Program-made: the position numbers and the translations under genes
The notes under the pieces: model-generated
What the model was told of the DNA's origin: nothing
What the model saw: only the letters and a program-made list of their open reading frames with translations
Database searches by the model: none
Shown: one piece after another, positions 34,830-43,656 of the stretch
Layout: the number at the start of each line of letters is the position of its first letter
Numbering within the stretch: the stretch's first letter is position 1
Assembly (NCBI GenBank): GCA_903860915.1
Contig: CAIOSJ010000021.1
Coordinates: 210,737-274,736, forward strand
DNA length: 64,000 nt
Origin: an uncultured Actinomycetes bacterium
GTDB taxonomy: Bacteria; Actinomycetota; Acidimicrobiia; Acidimicrobiales; RAAP-2
Direction of reading: 5' to 3'

Positions 34830-37666
34830 CTACAGCCGCTAGTGGCTCCACAACTGCTGCAGACGTAGCACGAGCCGGCACGCTGCATCGAGTCGCCACA
34901 GGAGTAGCACATCGGTGCGTCCCGGGGCTCGCTGCGCGCCAGTAGCGGTGCTGAGGTCGGCGGCTTTGGGGTCACATCAATCAAGGTGGGCTGCACGGTT
35001 TCGATGCCCACCGTCGGGGTGGCCTGCTCGGCGATCTCCGGCAAGGTCGGCTGAATCCGTTCGCCGGTTGACAAAATACCCAGGTCCTCACGCTCCGTCG
35101 GGGCCAAATAGTCCAGGGCCAAGCGACGGAAGATGTAGTCCACTAGCGAGGTTGCAATACGCAGATCGGGGTCGTCGGTCATTCCGGAGGGCTCGAACTT
35201 CATATTGACGTACTTGCGCACGTAGGTCGACAGCGGAACGCCGTGTTGCAGACCGAGGCTGATCGAGATGGAGAAGGCATCCATGATGCCCGCCAGTGTC
35301 GACCCCTGCTTGGACACCTTGATGAACACTTCACCGGGGCGTCCGTCTTCGTACTCGCCCACCGTGACGTAACCCTCACAGTCCGCAACGCGGAAAGCGA
35401 AAGTGGACGAGACGCGGCGGCGTGGTAGACGCTCGCGCACGGCGCCCACGAGCACCTGGGCGTTCTGAGCTACCAGCAACTGCGCTTCGAGGTCAGCGAT
35501 GCGGGCCGCCAGCGGCGAAGCGTCGGTGATCTCGTCGGCCACTACCGTTTCAATGGTGGCGCCGCCCTTCTCGCCATCCTTCTTCATCGTCGATAGTGGC
35601 TGAGCCACCTTGCAGTTGTCACGGTAGATCGCGACGGCCTTGATGCCCAAACGCCACGCCTCCATGTGCAGCTCTTCAACGTCTTCAATACTGGCGTCTT
35701 CGGGCATGTTCACGGTCTTGGAAATTGCTCCCGAGATGAAGGGCTGGACCGCACCCATCATCTTGAGGTGACCCATGTAGTGAATGGTGTTATCGCCCAT
35801 CGAGCAGGCGAAGACCGGCAGGTGCTCGACACGGAGTTCGGGCGCCCCCACGATGGTCTTGTTGGTATCGATGTACTCGACGATGGCGGCCACTTCGCTC
35901 ACGCTGTAGCCCAGCTTGGCGAGGGCTCGAGGCACGGTCTGGTTCGCGATGGCCATGTTGCCTCCACCAACCAGCTTCTTAAACTTCACGAGGCCGAGGT
36001 CGGGCTCGATACCGGTCGTATCGCAGTCCATGAGCAGTCCAATGGTGCCAGTCGGTGCGAGCACCGAGGCCTGAGCATTCCGGGTGCCGTACTTCTCGCC
36101 CAGGGTGACCGCTTCGTCCCAAGCGTTCTGCGCGGCGTAGAGGACTTCGTAGAAGCGCTCCTCCACGTTGGCAATCTCGTAGGCCGCCGCGCGGTGCTTG
36201 CGCAGCACGTTGAGCATAGGTTCGCGATTCTCCGCGAAACCCTCGTGGGGCCCCATGCGTCCGGCAATTCGGGCGCTCGTGGCGTAGGCGTGACCAGTCA
36301 AAATACCCGTCAGTGCGGCGGCCACGGCACGACCCGCATCGGAGTCGTAGGGCAGACCCTGGGCCATAAGCAGAGCGCCGATGTTGGCGTAGCCAATGCC
36401 CAGTTGACGGAACTTGCGCGAGTTCACACCGATCATTTCGGTCGGGTAGTCCGCATTGCCAACGATGATTTCCTGCGCGGTGAAGAGAACTTCAATCGCG
36501 GCTTTGTAGGCCTCGACGTCCACCGAATCGTCGGGACGCAGGAACTTCATGAGGTTGATACTGGCCAAGTTGCAGGCCGAGTTGTCAATGTGCATGTACT
36601 CACTGCAGGGGTTTGATCCATTAATACGGTCAGTGTTCGACGAGGTGTGCCAAGCGTTGATTGTGGTGTCGAACTGCAGACCGGGGTCCGCGCACTCCCA
36701 CGCCGCCGTAGCAATCTGACGCCAGAGGTCCTTCGCTGGCAACCAGGCGACGGGGCTGCCGTCGGTACGGCCGCGCAGGGGCCAGTCGGCGCCCGCGATA
36801 ACGGCATCCATGAACTCGTCGGAGATGCGAACCGAGTTGTTGGCGTTCTGGTACTGAATGGAGTGGATGTCCGCTCCATCGAGGTCCATGTCAAAGCCGT
36901 TGTCCCGCAGTACGCGAGCCTTCTTCTCCTCCTTGGCCTTGCACCAGATGAATTCTTCGACGTCCGGGTGGTCGACGTCCAAGATGACCATCTTGGCGGC
37001 GCGGCGGGTCTTGCCACCCGACTTAATGGTGCCAGCTGACGCGTCAGCCCCACGCATGAACGAGACCGGACCACTCGCGGTCCCCCCACCTTCGAGGAGC
37101 TCGCGACTCGAGCGAATCTTCGACAGGTTGACCCCCGCACCCGATCCGCCCTTGAAGATGATTCCCTCTTCGGTGTACCAATTGAGGATGGACCGCATTG
37201 AGTCTTTCACGGCCAGAATGAAGCAGGCACTGCCCTGCTGGGGCACATCGGCGACGCCAATGTTGAACCAGACCGGCGAGTTGAAGGCCGCCTTCTGGGT
37301 AATCAGGAGGTGCTTGAGTTCCGCACGGAAAATTTCTGCTTCGGTCTCGTCGACGAAGTAGTTGTCCTTGAGTCCCCACGTCGTAACCGTGTCCACGATA
37401 CGGTCGACGACCTGCTTCAGGCTGGTCTCGCGCTCGTCAGTGCCGAGGGTGCCACGGAAGTACTTCTGCGCGAGGATGTTGGTCGCGTTCGACGACCACG
37501 ACTCGGGCACTTCAACGTTGAGTTGTTCGAAGGCCACCGAGCCGTCGCGAAAGTTCGTAATACGTGAGTCACGACGATCCCAAATGACGTCGTCGTAGGG
37601 GTGTCGATCCACCGTGGTGAAAAATCGTCGTAGTCCAATTCCTAAGCGCTGAGGTGCGATAGCCAT
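34826..37666 (-). CDS. nrdJ: Adenosylcobalamin-dependent (class II) ribonucleotide reductase
   Basis: Makes deoxyribonucleotides using a cobalamin-generated thiyl radical, with or without oxygen. The 946-aa protein contains the class II motifs VWFNIGVADVPQQGSACFIL, GGSGAGVNLSKIRSS, NPCSEYMHIDNSACNLASINLM (active-site Cys-Glu) and VLAPTGTIGLLMDCDTTGIEPD. A Cys-rich tail (CYSCGDSMQRAGSCYVCSSCG) resembles a zinc ribbon. The ATG is at 37666, with a 143-nt leader that includes a 26-bp palindrome. It is B12-dependent; no B12-synthesis gene is in the window. Confidence 0.96.
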   Translation of the reverse strand: MAIAPQRLGIGLRRFFTTVDRHPYDDVIWDRRDSRITNFRDGSVAFEQLNVEVPESWSSNATNILAQKYFRGTLGTDERETSLKQVVDRIVDTVTTWGLKDNYFVDETEAEIFRAELKHLLITQKAAFNSPVWFNIGVADVPQQGSACFILAVKDSMRSILNWYTEEGIIFKGGSGAGVNLSKIRSSRELLEGGGTASGPVSFMRGADASAGTIKSGGKTRRAAKMVILDVDHPDVEEFIWCKAKEEKKARVLRDNGFDMDLDGADIHSIQYQNANNSVRISDEFMDAVIAGADWPLRGRTDGSPVAWLPAKDLWRQIATAAWECADPGLQFDTTINAWHTSSNTDRINGSNPCSEYMHIDNSACNLASINLMKFLRPDDSVDVEAYKAAIEVLFTAQEIIVGNADYPTEMIGVNSRKFRQLGIGYANIGALLMAQGLPYDSDAGRAVAAALTGILTGHAYATSARIAGRMGPHEGFAENREPMLNVLRKHRAAAYEIANVEERFYEVLYAAQNAWDEAVTLGEKYGTRNAQASVLAPTGTIGLLMDCDTTGIEPDLGLVKFKKLVGGGNMAIANQTVPRALAKLGYSVSEVAAIVEYIDTNKTIVGAPELRVEHLPVFACSMGDNTIHYMGHLKMMGAVQPFISGAISKTVNMPEDASIEDVEELHMEAWRLGIKAVAIYRDNCKVAQPLSTMKKDGEKGGATIETVVADEITDASPLAARIADLEAQLLVAQNAQVLVGAVRERLPRRRVSSTFAFRVADCEGYVTVGEYEDGRPGEVFIKVSKQGSTLAGIMDAFSISISLGLQHGVPLSTYVRKYVNMKFEPSGMTDDPDLRIATSLVDYIFRRLALDYLAPTEREDLGILSTGERIQPTLPEIAEQATPTVGIETVQPTLIDVTPKPPTSAPLLARSEPRDAPMCYSCGDSMQRAGSCYVCSSCGATSGCS

Positions 37667-37761
37667 TTCACTCTTCTTTCCTTTTTAAGTACACAATCCG
37701 ACACGAAAAACCGACATCTCTCGAAAAACCGTTGGAGAAGCAGGTTACTCGCCCGGACCCT

Positions 37762-37787
37762 CTCCACCACAACATGTTGTGGTGGAG
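37762..37787. promoter_or_regulatory. 26-bp perfect palindrome in the nrdJ leader
   Basis: A 13+13-nt perfect palindrome centred at 37774/37775. The central 16 bases (37767-37782, CCACAACATGTTGTGG) match the NrdR-box consensus acaCwAtATaTwGtgt at 12 of 16 positions by eye. The location is about 95 nt upstream of the nrdJ ATG, and downstream of the putative start site, so it could block transcription or form an RNA hairpin. Confidence 0.5.
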
Positions 37788-37815
37788 GCCACGGCACGTC
37801 GCAAGATGCTGTGTT

Positions 37816-37844
37816 ATTACAGCACTGTAATTACAACTTGTCAA
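37816..37844 (-). promoter_or_regulatory. Promoter of nrdJ
   Basis: On the minus strand, -35 TTGACA (37839-37844), exactly 17-nt spacer, -10 TGTAAT (37816-37821). This is the best sigma-70-type promoter in the window. It overlaps an ATTACAG-CA-CTGTAAT inverted repeat (37816-37831). The predicted start is near 37809, leaving a leader of about 140 nt. Confidence 0.75.
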
Positions 37845-37909
37845 CTGTTTCCTTTGTAAACTTTTGTTTTCCTTACCTTGCCAAGGAATGCTCAGTAAAG
37901 TTCACAGCC

Positions 37910-39397
37910 ATGGACATCGTTCTCGCCCTCGACGCCGGTACGACGGGCGTTAGAACGGTGGCGTACGGGTCCTCGACAGACCCTATCGACACCGCTTACC
38001 GCGAGTTACACCAGTACTTCCCGGCCCCCGGTCTCGTCGAACACGACCCCCTCGAGATAGGCCGCCTAGCTCTCGAAACGCTCAGTGAAGTGGCCCAGCG
38101 CGTTCGGGCGAACGGTCACGAGGTCGTGGCGCTGGGCATCACGAATCAGCGTGAGACCACTATCGCCTTCGATCGGGCTTCGGGTCGAAGCGCACACCAC
38201 GCCCTGGTCTGGCAGGACCGGCGAACGACACCTCAATGCGAACAGTTAGTCAATGACGGGCACCTCGAGTTCGTGCGTCGGAGCACTGGTCTCGTACTAG
38301 ACCCCTACTTCTCGGGCACCAAGATGCGCTGGCTCCTCGACCACGGCGCACTGGATACAGCCGAAGTCCCAGCCCTCGGAACCGTGGACTCCTACCTCGT
38401 GTGGATGCTCACCGGAGCGAGCGATGGTGGAACCTTTATCACCGAGGCCTCCAATGCATCACGCACGATGCTGCTCGACCTTACGACTCTCGACTGGTCA
38501 CCACGTCTCGGCTCGCTCCTCGGAGTGCCCCTGGAGCTTCTCGCCCAGGTGCGACCCTCAGCGTCACGCTTCGGCCTGGTCAGTGGCGACCTCGTACCCG
38601 AACTCGAGGGAGTGCCGATTACCGGAATTCTCGGCGATCAACAGGCGGCCCTCTTCGGTCAGGCCTGCTTTGCCCCCGGCATGGTCAAAGCCACCTACGG
38701 CACGGGATCCTTCCTCTTGGCCAACGCCGGATCTACTCCCCCGCAGCCCCGCGACGGCGTTATCGGTACCGTGGCCTGGGACCTCGGTGCCTTCGGGCCC
38801 GTCAGCTACGCCTACGAGGGTTCCGCCTTCGTCGCCGGAGCCGCCATTCAGTGGTTACGTGACGAACTGGGGCTAATTGCTGCGGCGAGCGACCTCGGCC
38901 CCCTGGCCGAGTCCGTTGTCGACAGCGGGGGCGTTAGTTTCGTCCCAGCCTTCACCGGTCTGGGTTCACCCTTCTGGGAACCCGAAGCCCGAGGCGTGCT
39001 CACGGGCCTCACCCGCGGCAGCGGTCGGGCCCAGGTAGCGCGAGCCGTCGTCGAAGCACTGGCCTTTCAGGTAGCCGCCATGACCGAAGCTTTCGCGACA
39101 GCCGGCATAGAGCTACGTGAACTGCGCGCCGATGGCGGAGCCGCGGCTATGGATCTCTTAATGCGGATGCAGTCCACTATTTCACGCCTCCCGGTCCGGC
39201 GTAGCGCGTCTCTCGAAGCGACCGCCCGTGGGGCGGCCACGCTGGCTGGCCTCGAAGCAGGCGTGTGGAGCGGACTCGACGAAATTGCTTCCACGTGGTC
39301 GTCGACCCTCAGTTGCGAGCCCAGCGACCCCACGCTCCTCGACGCCACCTACGCTGCCTGGCGTCGTAGCGTCGAACGCACGCAGCCCAGGGTGTAA
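37910..39397 (+). CDS. glpK: Glycerol kinase (FGGY family)
   Basis: Phosphorylates glycerol to glycerol 3-phosphate. The 495-aa protein starts MDIVLALDAGTTGVRTVAYG (phosphate-binding loop). It has LGITNQRETTIAFDR, VWQDRRTT, the second ATP segment ITGILGDQQAALFGQ, KATYGTGSFLLAN and the FGGY C-terminal signature region PAFTGLGSPFWEPEARG. The substrate motifs fit glycerol. I chose the ATG at 37910, with a TAAAGT box 8 nt upstream; the frame is open further upstream without a good start. No glycerol facilitator or dehydrogenase is adjacent. Confidence 0.92.
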   Translation: MDIVLALDAGTTGVRTVAYGSSTDPIDTAYRELHQYFPAPGLVEHDPLEIGRLALETLSEVAQRVRANGHEVVALGITNQRETTIAFDRASGRSAHHALVWQDRRTTPQCEQLVNDGHLEFVRRSTGLVLDPYFSGTKMRWLLDHGALDTAEVPALGTVDSYLVWMLTGASDGGTFITEASNASRTMLLDLTTLDWSPRLGSLLGVPLELLAQVRPSASRFGLVSGDLVPELEGVPITGILGDQQAALFGQACFAPGMVKATYGTGSFLLANAGSTPPQPRDGVIGTVAWDLGAFGPVSYAYEGSAFVAGAAIQWLRDELGLIAAASDLGPLAESVVDSGGVSFVPAFTGLGSPFWEPEARGVLTGLTRGSGRAQVARAVVEALAFQVAAMTEAFATAGIELRELRADGGAAAMDLLMRMQSTISRLPVRRSASLEATARGAATLAGLEAGVWSGLDEIASTWSSTLSCEPSDPTLLDATYAAWRRSVERTQPRV

Positions 39398-39427
39398 GTT
39401 CACCACGACCACCGCGAAGGGAACCTC

Positions 39428-40312
39428 ATGACCGATTACGTAGCTCGCACCATTCACTCGGGGCTTTCCTTCGGCGAGGGTCCACGCTGGCACGAAGGTC
39501 GCCTCTGGTTCTCCGACTTTTACCGCCACGCGGTCTACTCCATCGCAGCCGATGGCTCTGACGAACGCGTCGAGCTGGACGTTCGGACTCAGCCCAGTGG
39601 TCTCGGCTGGCTGCCCGATGGGTCATTACTGGTGGTGTCGATGACCGATCAGAAAGTTCTGCGGTACACCGACGGGACAGTCAGCGTGCACGCGGACATT
39701 TCGCCCCACTGCGGCTTTTGGGCCAACGATATGGTCGTGAGCAGCGACGGCACCGCCTACGTGGGCAACTTTGGCGTCGACGTTGACACCGCCATGAGGT
39801 TTGATGGACCCGCGGGCCTTATGAAGTTACCGAGTCTCACCACCAACCTCGTCGTCATCAGCCCCGACGGTCACGTCATCCAAGTCGTACCGGACATGTC
39901 CTTTCCCAACGGCAGCGTGATCAGTCCCGACGGCCAGACCCTCATCATCGGCGAGACCATGGCCTTCCGTCTCAGCGCCTTTGACATTGCTACTGACGGA
40001 ACACTCTCGAATCGCCGGGTGTGGGCGCAACTTGATTTTGTTGGCACCGACGGCATGTGCCTGGACGGCAACGGTGACATCTGGGTAGCCAATGCCTTTG
40101 CGCCCGAGTGTCTCCACGTTCGCGAAGGCGGCCAGATTATCGGCCGCGTCACGACGAGCCAAAATAGTTACGCCTGCATGCTGGGCGGACCTGCGGGTGA
40201 CAGCCTCTACATTCTCACCGCCGCGGCCAATAGTCGCTTCGACGTTGCCGAGACACGTGACGGCAAAGTAGAAATCGTTACCGTCGCGTCACCTCGCGCC
40301 GGACGACCCTAG
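39428..40312 (+). CDS. SMP-30/gluconolactonase family protein
   Basis: A 294-aa six-bladed propeller protein. The N-terminal SFGEGPRWHEGRLWFSDF has the metal-ligand Glu and further strands carry WANDMVVSSDGTAYVGNFG (Asn-Asp) and DGMCLDGNGDIWVANAF (Asp). These match SMP-30 lactonases, which open sugar lactones with a divalent cation. Starts 30 nt after glpK, with AAGGGA before the ATG, so it is probably co-transcribed. The aminotransferase convergent to it stops 11 nt away. Confidence 0.88.
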   Translation: MTDYVARTIHSGLSFGEGPRWHEGRLWFSDFYRHAVYSIAADGSDERVELDVRTQPSGLGWLPDGSLLVVSMTDQKVLRYTDGTVSVHADISPHCGFWANDMVVSSDGTAYVGNFGVDVDTAMRFDGPAGLMKLPSLTTNLVVISPDGHVIQVVPDMSFPNGSVISPDGQTLIIGETMAFRLSAFDIATDGTLSNRRVWAQLDFVGTDGMCLDGNGDIWVANAFAPECLHVREGGQIIGRVTTSQNSYACMLGGPAGDSLYILTAAANSRFDVAETRDGKVEIVTVASPRAGRP

Positions 40313-40323
40313 GGCACCGAGGT

Positions 40324-41523
40324 CTAGTTCAATTTGCCGAGGACGTGCTTGAGCTGACGAATGGCTTGATGCGTGCGTAGTTCATTTTCAATCAACGCGA
40401 AGCGTACGTGGCCGTCACCACCCTCACCAAAGCCAACGCCCGGTGATGTGGCGACGTCTGCTTCATCAATGAGGTAGGTCGAGAATTCCAATGATTTCAT
40501 GTGGCTATAGGGGTCTGGAATGGGCGCCCAAATAAACATTGAACCCTTGGGTGCAGCCACTTCCCAACCTATGCGGTTGAGTCCCTCGATCAGTGTGTCG
40601 CGACGCGACTGATAAATCGCTCGTAGCTCGTTCGGATAGTCCGCCGCTTCGTTCATGGCCACGATGGCGGCAATCTGCACTGGCTGAAAAGTGCCGTAGT
40701 CGAGGTAACTCTTTAACTTCGTCAGCGCCGCCACCACCTCGACGTTGCCCACCATGAAGCCAACCCGCCAGCCGGCCATGGAAAAGGACTTGGTCAGGGT
40801 GTAGAGCTCGACACAGCACTCCTTGGCACGAGGTACTTCCAAAATTGATGGCGGGCGGTAACCATCAAAACCGAGGTCCGCGTAGGCAAAATCGTGACAC
40901 ACAATTACGTCGTGTTCCAGAGCGAAAGTAACGAGTCTCTCCATGAAGGCCAAATCCACGCAGGCACTAGTGGGGTTGTGTGGGAAGGAGCAGATGATTA
41001 CTCGGGGCTTTACGGTGGCCTTATTCCACGCCTCGACGAGTCCCGCGAAGAAGGCGTCGCCCGGATCTTCACCACTGGCGGCCGGATCGTGCATCGGCAC
41101 CGGGATGACGGTGGCTCCCGCGAAACCGGGACCCGCTAGATGGATGGGATAGCTAGGACTGGGCACGATGGCCGTATCCCCGGGTCCGAGCAGTACCCAC
41201 ATCAAGTGCGTCAAACCCTCCTTGGCCCCGATGGTGGTGACCACCTCAGTCTCCGGGTCGAGATCGACGTTAAAGAGAGTCTTGTAGCGATCGGCAATTG
41301 CGATTCGGAGATTGGGAATTCCCCGACTCGCGCTGTAGCGATGATTTTTTGGGTTGTGCGCAGCTTCGGCCAGCTTCTCCACGGCAATGGCGGGACTCGG
41401 CAGATCGGGGTTCCCGAAACCGAAATCCACCACGTCACGGCCGGCAGCGCGCGCCGCGGCCTTTCGACCATTGATGGCGGCAAAGACGTAGGGTGGTAGG
41501 CCATTGATGCGTCGAAATTCCAT
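40324..41523 (-). CDS. alaC: PLP-dependent alanine-type aminotransferase (AlaC/AlaA-like)
   Basis: Fold-type I aminotransferase, 399 aa, of the group making alanine from pyruvate and glutamate. It begins MEFRRINGLPPYVFA and has DFGFGNPDLPSP, the HNPTSACVDLAF loop, PLP Lys in YTLTKSFSMAGWRVGF, KSYLDYGTFQPVQIAA and FALIENELR with the substrate Arg just before. The gene symbol is by closest family resemblance. TAGCGT six nt upstream of the ATG (41530-41535, minus strand) suggests a leaderless mRNA, and this box lies over the stop of the gene before it. Confidence 0.85.
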   Translation of the reverse strand: MEFRRINGLPPYVFAAINGRKAAARAAGRDVVDFGFGNPDLPSPAIAVEKLAEAAHNPKNHRYSASRGIPNLRIAIADRYKTLFNVDLDPETEVVTTIGAKEGLTHLMWVLLGPGDTAIVPSPSYPIHLAGPGFAGATVIPVPMHDPAASGEDPGDAFFAGLVEAWNKATVKPRVIICSFPHNPTSACVDLAFMERLVTFALEHDVIVCHDFAYADLGFDGYRPPSILEVPRAKECCVELYTLTKSFSMAGWRVGFMVGNVEVVAALTKLKSYLDYGTFQPVQIAAIVAMNEAADYPNELRAIYQSRRDTLIEGLNRIGWEVAAPKGSMFIWAPIPDPYSHMKSLEFSTYLIDEADVATSPGVGFGEGGDGHVRFALIENELRTHQAIRQLKHVLGKLN

Positions 41524-41532
41524 ACCTAAACG

Positions 41533-42222
41533 CTAGCCCTTCTCAACGTGGCGTCGGCGCCACGTAGCGAGACGCCGCACGTCAACTCCGGGTGCGAAGA
41601 TGGCCCACGTGGCCCCCACGGCGGTGAGTTCATCCAGCTGAACCTCCACATCATCTCGAGCGTTACCCGCCCAGTTCGTCGGACCCTCAAGGGCCGAGGT
41701 CGAGACCTCGCTAGCCGCGACGTTCCACACGTTCAGCGTCGCGCCCAACTCTCGAGCGATAGCGTTCGTCTTCGGTGACCCGGCCCCAATCCACACCTCC
41801 GTGTCGGCCAGCAACTCGCTCGCCACCTTGCGCAGTTGACTACGGCGCTCATCCACCGTCTGGGTGACGATTCCGTAGGCCTCGTTCTCCGGCTCGCTCT
41901 GACGGTCACCCGTACCGAGACCAGAGATCACGCGCCCGGGGGCGAGATGGTGAAGGGCCCGACATTGCCCGATCAGAACCTCAGCTCCAACGAGCCCGAC
42001 CCGTGCCACGAGGGGTCCGAGTGAGATGACGTCCCCGTATTCGCAGGCCAAGCGGGCTAGGAGTGGAAAGGGGGCCACGGCCGGCCGTTCCGGGGAACCA
42101 ATGGGCCAGATGTGGTCATAGGCAAAGAGACCATCGAGGCCAGCGTCAACCGCCACAGCCGCTACACGCTGCGCGTCGCTGGCCTGATCACGAAAAGTCG
42201 GTAGCAAAACCCCCACTTTCAC
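41533..42222 (-). CDS. LLM-class (F420-type) flavin-dependent oxidoreductase, short form
   Basis: A 229-aa luciferase-like TIM-barrel protein, shorter than the usual 280-330 aa. The N-terminus MKVGVLLPTF, the FAYDHIWPIGSP segment and the GRVISGLGTGDR loop match F420- or FMN-dependent LLM enzymes. The C-terminal third of the barrel is compressed. Overlaps the ROK gene by 4 nt (ATGA) and belongs to the GT4-SRPBCC-ROK-LLM series. The substrate is unknown. Confidence 0.8.
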   Translation of the reverse strand: MKVGVLLPTFRDQASDAQRVAAVAVDAGLDGLFAYDHIWPIGSPERPAVAPFPLLARLACEYGDVISLGPLVARVGLVGAEVLIGQCRALHHLAPGRVISGLGTGDRQSEPENEAYGIVTQTVDERRSQLRKVASELLADTEVWIGAGSPKTNAIARELGATLNVWNVAASEVSTSALEGPTNWAGNARDDVEVQLDELTAVGATWAIFAPGVDVRRLATWRRRHVEKG

Positions 42223-43193
42223 GGCGCCAACCGCTCAAAGGCCAGGAGAGCCGCGCCAATAGCACCACTGCGCTCGTTGAAATGCGAGGCCACTACGGTG
42301 ATCGGCGGGCGTAGTGGGCCGCCTTCGACGAGTGACGCAATGTGGCGCTGAGCCGCCGGTAGAAGCAGGGTCGATGCTTCACTCAGTCCCCCACCAATTA
42401 CGAAATGGGAACAATCTAAGATTGCAGCCAAATTTGCCAGCCCCAGGGCCAGCCACCAGCCAACTTCATCGATGACGTCGAGGGCTTCGCCGAGTCCCGC
42501 GGCGGCGGCGAGGGTGATGTCTTCACTGCGCACCAGTTCGCTCCCTCCACACTGGGAAACCAAGACCGGCAGGCGGCCAGCCGTCGCCGCTTCGCGGGCC
42601 AAACGAGCCACCCCGGCCCCCGATGCGAAGCGCTCCCAGCAGCCTCGAGAGCCACAGGGGCAGCGCGGTCCACGAGCGTCCACCACCATATGGCCAATCT
42701 CGCCGGCGAAGCCGTGTCGACCCCGCAGAAGTTCGCCGTGGGAAATGATCCCCCCACCGATACCGGTGCCGAGGGTCACCATGACCATGTCGTCGCACCC
42801 ACGGCCGGCACCCAGTTGGTATTCGGCAACCGCCGCGCAATCCGCGTCGTTCTCGCACAGCACTCGCACGTTCGGGTCGAGAGCCCGTAGCGACGCCGCG
42901 AGGTTCGCGCCCGACGCACTGGGCAGGTTGGGCGCAAAAACTAAGACGCCGTCGCGCGACATCATGCCCGGAAGCCCAACACCAACGACCACGTCGGCGC
43001 TGGAAAGATTGTTTCGCGACGCGACGCTTTTTACAAGGTCGTGTACCACTTCCGCCGCGGCGTCGCCGGCGGGACGCTCAGCCACGTGTGGGGTGAGCAC
43101 TCGCTCGCTATCGAGCACTACTCCCCTGCGGTCGAGAAGCACGGCAAGGACCTTCGTGCCACCGACGTCGACGCCAATGGCTACTTCGCTCAC
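42219..43193 (-). CDS. ROK-family glucokinase
   Basis: A 324-aa ROK sugar kinase. GVDVGGTKVLAVLLD is the ATP phosphate loop; ENDADCAAVAEYQLGAG has the catalytic Asp; GTGIGGGIISHGELLRG and the zinc-binding ROK signature CPCGSRGCWER (near 175-185) follow. It is most likely an actinobacterial ATP- or polyphosphate-using glucokinase. Four-nt overlaps at both ends tie it to the SRPBCC and LLM genes. No HTH domain is present, so it is not a ROK repressor. Confidence 0.9.
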   Translation of the reverse strand: MSEVAIGVDVGGTKVLAVLLDRRGVVLDSERVLTPHVAERPAGDAAAEVVHDLVKSVASRNNLSSADVVVGVGLPGMMSRDGVLVFAPNLPSASGANLAASLRALDPNVRVLCENDADCAAVAEYQLGAGRGCDDMVMVTLGTGIGGGIISHGELLRGRHGFAGEIGHMVVDARGPRCPCGSRGCWERFASGAGVARLAREAATAGRLPVLVSQCGGSELVRSEDITLAAAAGLGEALDVIDEVGWWLALGLANLAAILDCSHFVIGGGLSEASTLLLPAAQRHIASLVEGGPLRPPITVVASHFNERSGAIGAALLAFERLAP

Positions 43194-43630
43194 CCGAGTC
43201 GCTCGGCCTGAGCCTTCAACTCACGCAACGCCTGCGCCTGGATACGTGAGGCGGCCCGTGACTTCACGAAACTAGGAATGGGAACTAGCAGTTCGACAAT
43301 AAGTTCGTAAGTAACTTTGGTGGTTCCACCCTCAGGGACGAAGCGGTATGAGCCGTCGAGCTGAGTAGTTAGGTCGCCGCGGACTTGCGTCCACGAGAGT
43401 ACGTCGGGCCCTTGGCTGTAGTCGTAGCGCAGGGTGTAGGTCGACGAGCGACCGAAGGCGGCCGCGCGAAACTCAACTTCGAGGGCGCGGCCCTGGTCGT
43501 CAGAAGAAAGAATGGTCACGTTCTTCAGGTCAGCCACCCAACTCGGGTAGCTCGAAAAGTCAATCGCCACGGCGTAGAGCGCCTCAGGACTCGCGTTCAC
43601 CACTATTGATTCCGTCGCCTTTTGGCTCAC
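43190..43630 (-). CDS. SRPBCC (START-like) family protein
   Basis: A 146-aa helix-grip protein. The N-terminus begins with TESIVVNASPEALYAVAIDFSSYPSWVADLK, the typical polyketide-cyclase/START opening, and the long C-terminal helix is VKSRAASRIQAQALRELKAQAE. Such proteins bind hydrophobic ligands; lipid binding would suit the neighbouring mannosyltransferase gene. Similar SRPBCC-glucokinase neighbours are known in actinobacteria. It is 26 nt after the glycosyltransferase and overlaps the ROK gene by 4 nt. Confidence 0.85.
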   Translation of the reverse strand: MSQKATESIVVNASPEALYAVAIDFSSYPSWVADLKNVTILSSDDQGRALEVEFRAAAFGRSSTYTLRYDYSQGPDVLSWTQVRGDLTTQLDGSYRFVPEGGTTKVTYELIVELLVPIPSFVKSRAASRIQAQALRELKAQAERLG

Positions 43631-43656
43631 GAGCCACCTACCTCTCGTCCATCAGA

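Noticed and set aside
35666..36616. A 316-codon open frame opposite nrdJ
   Set aside because: It lies wholly inside nrdJ on the other strand, has no recognisable domain and reflects the codon bias of nrdJ.
37704..37731. CRISPR-like repeat
   Set aside because: Only two 10-nt copies, too short and without further units; no cas genes are near. The RecB-type nuclease at 53.8 kb is not beside an array.
37667..37810. Cobalamin riboswitch in the nrdJ leader
   Set aside because: The leader is only about 140 nt, has no recognisable B12 box and is dominated by the palindrome and a direct repeat.
42219..43193. ROK protein as a transcriptional repressor
   Set aside because: There is no N-terminal HTH domain; the ATP loop and zinc motif fit a kinase.
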